DNA of 64,000 bases, taken from assembly GCA_024291935.2 (NCBI GenBank), contig CM044320.1:49170001-49234000 (forward strand), given 5' to 3'. Positions 56,121-64,000 of this stretch are shown in pieces. This DNA comes from Okapia johnstoni (lineage: Eukaryota; Chordata; Mammalia; Artiodactyla; Giraffidae). The notes below the pieces were generated by a model. That model had not been told where the DNA came from. It was given only the letters and a program-made list of their open reading frames with translations, and made no database searches. The translations under genes and the position numbers were made by a program. The first letter of the stretch is position 1. Each line of letters begins with the position of its first letter.

Positions 56121-56291
56121 TTTTTTTTAATTTTAGTTTTGTCATACATTGACATGGATCCGCCTCGGGTGTACATGTGTTCCCCATCCTGAACCCCGCT
56201 CCCACCTCCCTCCCCATCCCATCCCTCTGGGTCATCGCAGTGCACCAGGACTGAGCACCCTGTCTCATGCATCGAACCTGGACTGGCGATC
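56121..56291 (-). mobile_element. Ruminant L1 3' UTR fragment
   Basis: A T-rich start, then GTGTACATGTGTTCCCCATC and CATCGAACCTGGACTGGCGA. It stops at the conserved GGCGATC, the same landmark present in the copies at 9914 and 37838. Confidence 0.9.
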
Positions 56292-56369
56292 CTAGGAACC
56301 AACTGCAGTTAAATAAAATCAAGTAACTAGTGGAAAACCTTGAGCCTATGAATGAGGTTAATGAACTTT

Positions 56370-56517
56370 GCGGGTTTTGGAGTCAGTAATCTACCTGGTT
56401 CCATCCCTTGAGCACACTGTCTCTCCGTGGTTCTGTTTCCATGTACATACAATGGGAATAATAACAGCATTTACTTTATAAAATAATACATAGAAAGTGT
56501 TCGATTAGTGTTAGCTT
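56370..56517 (+). mobile_element. MIR SINE
   Basis: TTTGGAGTCAGTAATCTACC, GTTTCCATGTACATACAATG and AATAACAGCATTTACTTTAT keep forward MIR order. Confidence 0.65.
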
Positions 56518-56518
56518 T

Positions 56519-56722
56519 TGGGCTTCCTTAGTGGCTCAGACAATAAGGAATCTGCCTATCAATGCAGAAGACCCAGGTTCGATCCCGGGGTCGGGAAGAT
56601 CCCTCAGAGAAGAGCATGGCAACCCACTCAAGTATTCTTGCCTTGAGAATCCCTTGGACAGAGGAACCTGTCAGGCTACAGTCCATGGGGTTGCAAAGAG
56701 TTGGACATGACTAAGCAACTAA
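56519..56722 (+). mobile_element. Bov-tA SINE
   Basis: GGGCTTCCTTAGTGGCTCAG to CTAAGCAACTAACACTAACT. It abuts the end of a MIR. Confidence 0.92.
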
Positions 56723-56739
56723 CACTAACTATATTTAAA

Positions 56740-57210
56740 AAGAACAAAGGTACTCATAAAATGGAATACCATCTAGCAAAGGAAATGAACGAAGCAAAGC
56801 AACACAAAATACTATCGACAGACCTCACAAACATAATGTTTAGTGAAAAAAGCACATGTATCATACCCAAATGATGTATGACTCTATGAAAATTTTACAA
56901 CAAAACTAAACTGAATTATTTATAGATGCATACATAGATCATAAAACTATAAGGAAAGTATCAAAATAATTAGCATAAAAATAATTAGACAGCATGGTAA
57001 CTCCATTTGGTAAGAAAGAAAACAGTTTGAATTGTGAGAAAGTACGGGGAATGCGGGTATGCTCCACAGTGCTGGGAATGTCCTATTCTTGACCTCCACC
57101 ACCTAGGTGGTGGTCACAAGGTATTCATTTTATAATTATTTGTTAAATTATCAATCTGTCTTGACCACCTGTCTGTATATACAATAGCTTTTTTACAAAA
57201 ATAAAGAGGG
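56740..57210 (+). mobile_element. Ancient L1-type LINE 3' fragment
   Basis: TAAAATGGAATACCATCTAG, TGTTTAGTGAAAAAAGCACA and GGGAATGTCCTATTCTTGAC, then CTAGGTGGTGGTCACAAGG, are characteristic of old L1/HAL1 3' ends. Confidence 0.65.
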
Positions 57211-57309
57211 ACAGAAATTACAGTAGGGCAAGATATAGAAATGCAAATTCTGCGCAAAATGTCTAAGAAAATGAAATGGTGGTGGATTCATAAAACAGTA
57301 GTCATTGAC

Positions 57310-57500
57310 TACATACTCCTTATCAGGCACTGAGCTAAAAATTCTTTACTTCATTTCCATCATTATTTCATTTGTGCTCCAAAAAGACTCTTTTAAGATA
57401 GGTATGATTATCCCACTATCTAGAGGCTCACAAAATTAGAGAACTTGCCCAGAACCACAATTCAGGGAAGTCACAAAGCTGGAATTAAAACCTAGGTTTG
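57310..57500 (-). mobile_element. MIR SINE
   Basis: TTATTTCATTTGTGCTCCAA, GAGAACTTGCCCAGAACCAC and AAAGCTGGAATTAAAACCTA follow reverse MIR. Confidence 0.75.
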
Positions 57501-57540
57501 TTGGGCACATACCTTGAGAAAACCATAATTTGAAATGATG

Positions 57541-59711
57541 AGTCAGTTCAGTTCCATCACTCGGTCATGTCCAACTCTTTGCAACTGCATGGACTGCAGC
57601 ACGCCAGGCTTCCCTGTCCATCACCAACTCCCGGAGTTCACTCAAACTCATCTCCATTGAGTCAGTGATGACATCCAACCATCTAATCCTCTGTCATCCC
57701 CTACTCCCACCATCAATCTTTCACAGCATCAGGATCTTTTCAAATGAGTCAGTTCTTTGCACTAGATGGCCAAAGTATTGGAGTTTCAGCTTCAGCATCA
57801 GTCCTTCCAATGAACACCCAGGACTGATCTCCTTTAGGATGGACTGGTTGGATCTCCTTGCAGTCCAAGGGACTCTCAAGAGTCTTCTCCAACACCACAG
57901 TTCAAAAGCATCAGTTCTTCGGTGTTTAGCTTGCTTTATACTCCAACTCTCACATCCATACATGACTACTGGAAAAACCATAGCTTCGACTAGTCGGACC
58001 TTTGTTGTCAAAGTAATGTCTCTGCTTTTTAATATGCTGTCTAGGTTGGTCATAACTTTCCTTCCAAGGAGTAAGCGTCTTTTAATTTCATGGCTGCAAT
58101 CACCATCTGCGTGATTTTGGAGCCCCCAAAAATAAAGTCTCTCACTGTTTTCATTGTTTCCCCATCTATTTGCCATGAAGTGATGGGACCAGATGCCATG
58201 ATCTTGGTTTTCTGAATGTTGAGTTTTAAGCCAACTTCTTCACTCTCCTCTTTCACTTTCATCAAGAGGCTCTTTAGTTCTTCTTCACTTTCTGCCATAA
58301 GGGTGGTATCATCTGCATATCTGAGGTTATTGATATTTCTCCTGGCAATCTTGATTCCAGCTTGTGCTTCATCCAGTCCAGCATTATGTACTCTGCATAT
58401 AAGCTAAATAAGAAGGGTGAAAATATACAACCTTGACATGCTCCTTTCCCAATTTGGAACAAGTCTGTTGTTCCATGTCCAGTTCTAACTGTTGCTTCTT
58501 GACCTGCATACAGATTTCTCAGCAGGCAGGTCAGGTGGTCTAGTATTCCCTTCTCTTTCTGAATTTTCCAGAGTTTGCTGTGATCCACACAGTCAAAGGC
58601 TTTGGCATAGTCAATAAAGCAGAAGTAGATGTTTTTCTGGAATTGTGTTGCTTTTGCAATGATCCAGTGGATGTTGGCAGTTTGATCTCTGGTTCCTCTG
58701 CCTTTTGAAAATCCACCTTGAACATCTGGAAGTTCATGGTTCATGTACTGTTGAAGCCTGACTTGGAGAATTTTGAGCATTATTTTACTAGTGTGTGAGA
58801 TGAGTGCAATTGTGCGGTAATTTGGGCATTCTTTGGCATTGCCTTTCTTTGGGATTGGAAGGAAAACTGACTTTTTCCAGTCCTGTGGCTACTGCTGAGT
58901 TTTCGCAATTTGCTGGTGTATTGAGTGCAGCACTTTCACAGCATCATCTTTGAGGATTTGAAATAGTTCAACTGGAATCTCATCACCTCCACTAGCTTTG
59001 TTCATCATGATGCTTCCTAAGGCCCACTTGACTTCACATTTCAGGATGTCTAGCTCTAGGTGAGTGATCACACCATCGTGGTTATCTGGGTCATGAAGAT
59101 CTTTTTTTATATAGTTCTTCTGTGTTTCTTGCCACCTCTTCTTAATATCTTCTGCTTCTGTTAGGTCCATACCATTTCTGTCCTTTATTGAGCCCATCTT
59201 TGCATAAAAAGTTCCCTTGGTATCTCTAATTTTCTTGGAGAGATCTCCAGTCTTTCCCATTCTATTGTTTTCCTCTCTTTCTTTGCATTGATCACTGAGA
59301 AAGGCTTTCTTATCTCTCCTTGTTATTCTTTGGAACTCTGCATTCAAATGGGTATATCTTTCTTTTTCTCCTTTGCCCTTTGCTTCTCTTCTTTTCACAG
59401 CTATTTGTAAGGCCTCCTCAGACAACCATTTTGCCTTTTTGCATTTCTTGGGGATGGTCTTGATCCCTACTTCCTGTACAATGTCACAAACCTCCATCCA
59501 TTGTTCTTCAGGCACTCTATCAGGTCTAATCCCTTGAATCTATTTGTCACTTCCACTGTATAATCATAATGGATTTGCTTTAGGTCATACTTGAATGGTC
59601 TAGTGGTTTTCCCTACTTTCTTCAATTTAAGTCTGAATTTGGCAATAAGGAGTTCATGGTCTCAGCCACAGTCAGCTCCCGGTCTTTTTTTTGCTGACTG
59701 TACAGAGCATC
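57541..59711 (-). mobile_element. BovB (RTE) LINE, 5'-truncated, broken ORF
   Basis: The largest and least damaged BovB here. On the minus strand a 208-codon frame (59515-58889) carries the region upstream of the reverse transcriptase. A 168-codon frame (58780-58274) carries FIDYAKAFD near 58618. Further frames follow at 58298-58050 and 58176-57721. The catalytic YADD (58319-58308) is out of frame with the RT start: relative to the copy at 3695 there is a deletion of about 7 bases near 58385. The endonuclease end is missing, so the copy is non-functional. The 3' tail is at 57541. Confidence 0.94.
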
Positions 59712-60267
59712 TCCATCTTTCATCCCAATGTTCACTGAAGCACTATTTACAGTAGCTAGGACACTGAAGCTACCTAAACGTCCCTCAACATAGAAATGGA
59801 TAAAGAAGATGTGTACATATATACAATGGAATATTACTCAGTCCTTAAAAGGAATGGAATAGTGTCATATGCAGAGATATGGAAAGACCTAGAGACTGTC
59901 ATCCAGAGTGAAGTCAGAAAGAGAAAAGTAAATATATAATATCATTTATACATGGAATCTAGAAAAATGGTACAGATGAACTTAGTGGCAAAGAAGAAAT
60001 AGAGACACAGATGTAAAGAACAAACTTATGGATACCAAGCAGGGGAAGGGGAAGTGGGATGAACTGGGAGGTTGGGATTGACATATACACACTACTATGT
60101 ATAAAATAGATAATTCATGAGAACCTACTGTATAGCACAGGGAACTCTGCTCAGTGCTCTGTGGTGGCCTAAATAGGAAGGAAATATAAAAAAGAATAGA
60201 TATATATAACTGATACACTTTGCTGTAGAGCAGAATTTAACACAACACTGTAAAGCAACCTGATTTT
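59712..60267 (+). mobile_element. Artiodactyl L1 3' end
   Basis: CCAATGTTCACTGAAGCACT, TACAATGGAATATTACTCAG, GAACCTACTGTATAGCACAG and GTAAAGCAACCTGATTTTG follow the order of an artiodactyl L1 3' UTR. It abuts the truncated 5' end of the BovB. Confidence 0.85.
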
Positions 60268-60639
60268 GTTACAAGAACATACTGTTATAAGTATACCCAA
60301 AATAATGAGACAAATAAAGTTGGGTTAAGTTTTGTCATACATTCCTGTTAAGTTGGCCTCTGAAAACAGGGTCCATGATTTGATGTCTATCTCATTCTCT
60401 GTAGAATTTCATCAGATAAATGACTGTCAAACATGTAGCACCAGATACAGTAGGAACACCTAACCCAGCTTACATTAATAATCTGTCCTCCTTCTGTCTT
60501 TGCCTCTGTTCTCAAATATTGGCTTAGTATAAGACAAACCTAGTGCTTTTTGAATTAATTTTTTATTGGAGACAGATGTTGAGTAAGAATGGGAGAGGGG
60601 AATTAACAAAAAAATTCAACTTAGAGGGAATAAATGAGA
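60268..60639. other. No recognised feature
   Basis: AT-rich gap between two L1 pieces. Nothing is recognised. Confidence 0.35.
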
Positions 60640-61262
60640 ATTAAAGAATAGGAAAAAATAAGACAAAGAGAAAATGTGAAGTAAAATGGTAGAATTAAGT
60701 TCAAATACACTAGTAATAACAATACATGTAAATGATCTAAATTTTCTATTTAAGATATTGTGAAATGGATTCTGAAAACAAAAAAAATCAACTAAGTGCT
60801 ATTTATAAGAGAAACACCTATAACAGAAGGACACAGAAATGTTGAACTAAAAGATATAAAAAGATACAACAAGCATTAATCAAATAAAGCTAGAGGTACT
60901 ATGTTAATTTTAGATGAAAAAGGTTTTAAGACAAAAAGCATTATTAAGCATAAAGAAGGGGAATAAATAATGATAAAAGGTTCAGGAAGGTTCAATAAAA
61001 GGTTCGATTCTTCAGGAAGATACAAAAATTGTTACCTCTGAGCTATTTAAGATAAAATAACCTCACAATATATGAAGCAAAAATTAATAGAGCTACAAGG
61101 AGAAACTGACAAATCCATCATCAGAGGGGAAGATTTTAACATACTTAATAACTGGTTGAGCAAGGAAAACTTTAGTGAAAATACAGAAAATTTGAGACTG
61201 CAAATCACTTGGGTATTTGCTAAGAGTGAAGAGCTTGATTTACTAGCTCTGGGGTGGGCCTG
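60640..61262 (+). mobile_element. Old L1, ORF2 5' region
   Basis: TACATGTAAATGATCTAAAT, TATTTATAAGAGAAACACCT, GAGCTACAAGGAGAAACTGA and GATTTTAACATACTTAATAA mark the L1 endonuclease/RT-proximal region, heavily mutated. Confidence 0.72.
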
Positions 61263-61286
61263 GAATTCTGCATATTTTTCAGCACT

Positions 61287-61466
61287 GCTACTGCTACTGC
61301 TAAGTTACCTCAGTCGTGTCCGACTCTGTGCAACCTCATAGATGGCAGCCCACCAGGCTCCGCCGTCCCTGGGATTCTCCAGGCAAGAACACTGGAGTGG
61401 GTTGCCATTTCCTTCTCCAATGCATGAAAGTGAAAAGTGAAAGTGAAGTTGCTCACTGCAGCCTAC
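61287..61466 (-). mobile_element. Bov-A2 SINE with truncated second unit
   Basis: A (GCTACT)n-like 3' tract, a full Bov-A unit, then a second unit reduced to AGTGAAGTTGCTCACTGCAG with most of its body deleted. CAGCACT flanks it at 61280-61286 and 61467-61473. Confidence 0.88.
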
Positions 61467-61473
61467 CAGCACT

Positions 61474-62447
61474 ACTGAGATACAACTGACAGTTGCATTT
61501 CTAATAGAATCCCAGGTGATGCCAGTGCTACCAGTCTAGGGTCTCCAAGCCCCGGTAAAATCCTCCCCTGGAATCCACAGTCCACAAAGTCTGGGAGAAC
61601 ATCTCACCCACAAGAAAGGGAAGACATACTAAAAAAAAAGAAAATATTTTCATTAAAGCCTTAAAAACATATTAAGAATCTGCTGATACATATGGACAGA
61701 TGAAACTCAAGAATTACCAAACTGATAATGACACATAACTATTGACATTATCAAAAAATTCACAATTTGTTTAATTACCACTCTACAGTAGTATACTAGA
61801 AATAACATTTAATTTTTAAAAATATATATTTATTATGTGGAGAGTGAGCTACAACTGCTTACCACATCTTTATCGTGCTTTTTTTGTAAATCACTTAAAA
61901 TTGTTTATAAAAGGCTCTAGAAAACCCACCAGTAAGAAAACAAAATATCAATCATGTGGGTGGGATGTGTGTCTGTATGTGCATATGTATGTTCCTTAGA
62001 AATACTGGTGTGATTTACCCCATTGTCTGCTGTGTATTTTATAGGCTTACAGAAAAGTTTAATATTCAAGGCCAACCCTTTCCTCCTTGCTGCTATAGCA
62101 TGTATCTCATCCCCTAACCTCCCTGAGCCTCAAATTCTTCCTTTACATTGTGACTGAAATTCATTCATTTAAAAAACATTGAGTGCCTACCACACAGAGT
62201 CGCTGCAGGCTGGCCCCAGGTAGGAACTGATGCCGTGGAAAGTCTCCCTAAGGTGCTGATGAATTAATCACAGTGTAAAGTGCGCTTCACTCCACAGAGC
62301 TTTCCCTACAACAGTAAACACACCAGAGTGCTGTGTACTAGAATGCTCCAGGGCTTCCTAGGTTTTCATAACATTTTCGCTTTTGCTCTTTCATGTGACA
62401 CTGCAGCAGCACCAGGAGACAGGCAGGGCAGGGACCAGATGTAATAG
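61474..62447. other. No recognised feature, weak L2 trace
   Basis: TCATTTAAAAAACATTGAGT then GCCTACCAC near 62163 may be an L2 scrap. The rest is unassigned. Confidence 0.35.
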
Positions 62448-62684
62448 CAGTTAAGTCCCCAACATACAAACGAGTTCTGTTCTAACAGCGAATTCAAAAG
62501 TCCCATTTGTTTTTAAGTCCAACAAAGTTAGCCTAGGTACCCAACTAACACAATCCTATCTAGTACTGTACTGTAATAGGTTTATAATACTTTTCACACA
62601 AATAATACATAAAAAACAAACACAACAAATAAAACACTTTTAGTCTTACAATATAGTACCTTGAAAAGTACAGTAGTACAGTGT
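62448..62684 (+). mobile_element. Tigger-like element, left part
   Basis: CAGTTAAGTCCCCAACATAC starts at 62448 and pairs with the inverted end CGTATGTAGGGGACTTACTG at 63218-63237. The interior ACATAAAAAACAAACACAAC is typical of the family. It is interrupted by BovB. Confidence 0.75.
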
Positions 62685-63015
62685 CGCTTGGACTGCAAGG
62701 AGATCCAACCAGTCCATCCTAAAGGAAGTCAGTCCTGAATATTCATTGGAAAGACTGATGCTGAAGTTGAAACTCCAATACTTTGGCCATCTGATGCCGA
62801 GAACTGACTCATTTGAAAAGACCCTGATGCTGGAAAAGATTAAGGAGGAGGAGAAGGGGACAACAGAGGATGAGATGGTTGGATGGCATCACCAACTTGA
62901 TGGACATGAGTTTGAGTAAGCTCCAGGAGTTGGTGATGGACAGGGAAGCCTGGCATGCTGCAGTCCATGGGGTCACAAAGAGTTGTACATGACTGAGCAA
63001 CTGAACCGAACTGAA
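62685..63015 (+). mobile_element. BovB 3' fragment inside Tigger-like element
   Basis: GCTTGGACTGCAAGGAGATC to GAACCGAACTGAAC, about 330 bases of BovB 3' end, 5'-truncated. The opposite-strand frames at 62809-63157 are shadows. Confidence 0.92.
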
Positions 63016-63237
63016 CAGTACAACAGCTGGCATACAGAGATTGGCACCAAGTGAACAGGCAAGAAGAGTTACTGGCTGGAGGAGGCAGAGGAAGTGGGAG
63101 ATGATAGAGCTGAAAGATCATCAGCAATAGGAGATGGAGGACAAGCTGCAGTTTCACTCACACCTGACCTTGATGGAAAGTATGTCTGCATCTTTGAAAG
63201 TTTGCAGCTTGAAGGTTCGTATGTAGGGGACTTACTG
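63016..63237 (+). mobile_element. Tigger-like element, right part
   Basis: GCTGGCATACAGAGATTGGC, AAGAGTTACTGGCTGGAGGA and ATCATCAGCAATAGGAGATG continue the element to its right terminal inverted repeat (63212-63237). Confidence 0.75.
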
Positions 63238-64000
63238 TACTAGGAATGGTTCTCTCCTCTGCATCTCCCATTGGACCTGAGCTAGACCCAAACCCCTGGA
63301 GGGCAAAGTCAATGCTTATTCACCTTGTGTCCACAGTGTCTGGTTCTGCCTAATACATAAAAAGCACAATAAATGTTTGCCAAAGACTTTAGCAAGCTTT
63401 CAAATACTTCAGTCACCATTCCTGCATTTTAAACACAGGGCCTGATATTCATTATCTCAGCTTCCCTTTGATTCCACTCTCACAGACACAGTGGCAAAAA
63501 GACTTTCCAGGAATCCTAATTAGAGAAAAGCCTTTCCTTTCCTTTTGTTTTCTCCTTGTACCTTTTTGATTCAGTGTTGAAAAGGCTACATCGTCATTTT
63601 TTCCAGAAGGTAAATATCTATACCTCATTATTACAATGTAATAAGATTCATGAAAACGGTTTTTAATCTTGTTCTTACTTCTAGAACCCACAACAGTGCC
63701 CGACACAGAGTGAACACTCACAAAGTATATGTTGAATTGTTTGTTTTAGAAACTTTGTTGGTAGCCATGAACAGTTTGTTTAGGACTAAGTTCTAATAGA
63801 AAAATCCACGTGCCTATTACAAAGAACATCATGTTTTGAAGGAAAAAATTAAAGTGCTTCTTCACAGGATCAAAGTAAAATTTTAATTTTACCCCAGAAA
63901 GAAATTTTTTAAGTGTGAAGGGATAAGGGTCAAAAACTAATATGTGCAGGCTTCACTGAAGCTTCTTAATCAAAAAGGATCCTAATCAATGTTGACCATG
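63238..64000. other. No recognised feature
   Basis: AT-rich DNA to the window end. The 89-codon minus-strand frame at 63452-63721 lacks support. Confidence 0.35.

Overview
The window reads as nuclear DNA of a ruminant, most likely a bovid. The evidence is the repeat set: many tRNA-headed Bov-tA/Bov-A2 SINEs, BovB (RTE-type) LINE copies in both orientations, the characteristic ruminant L1 3' UTR, and CHR-type tRNA SINEs shared by cetartiodactyls. Beneath these young elements lie older mammalian layers: MIR, L2, MER5 and MER20 hAT elements, a further hAT-type element, Tigger-like elements, MLT-type LTRs and old L1.

The window is gene-poor. The only protein-coding sequence I can defend is two internal exons on the minus strand, at 52960-53043 (84 nt) and 44767-45018 (252 nt). 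Both have good acceptor and donor signals. Each has one open frame, and the two frames join across a phase-1 junction. I do not recognise the gene. A compact CpG island at about 34776-34990 lies downstream of both exons in the sense of that gene and carries a strong minus-strand splice donor, so it may be an alternative internal promoter with a first exon. Almost everything else is probably intronic or intergenic repeat DNA.

Layout: 1-9.6 kb holds Bov-tA copies, an L1 hit by a Tigger-like element, a 2.1 kb BovB inside an older inverted-repeat element, and a young 5'-truncated BovB with matching target-site duplications. 9.6-21.5 kb holds ruminant L1 3' ends, SINEs and a multi-layer L1/LTR/SINE stack. 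21.5-34.7 kb holds an inverted L1, old DNA transposons, MLT and MIR fossils and a long old L1. 34.8-45 kb holds the CpG island, an opposed MER20 pair each interrupted by a ruminant element, a hAT element hit by an MLT1-type LTR, and the 252-nt exon. 45-53 kb holds CHR and Bov-tA SINEs, an MLT-type LTR carrying a microsatellite, and the 84-nt exon. 53-64 kb holds further MIR/SINE/L1 material, a second near 2.2 kb BovB on the minus strand, and a Tigger-like element split by BovB.

I see no new biological system. The most useful leads are the unassigned exon pair, the intragenic CpG island, and a set of insertions with exact or near-exact target-site duplications. Repeat calls rest on remembered consensus patterns, not on a library search. 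Boundaries without a stated duplication are good to roughly 10-30 bases.
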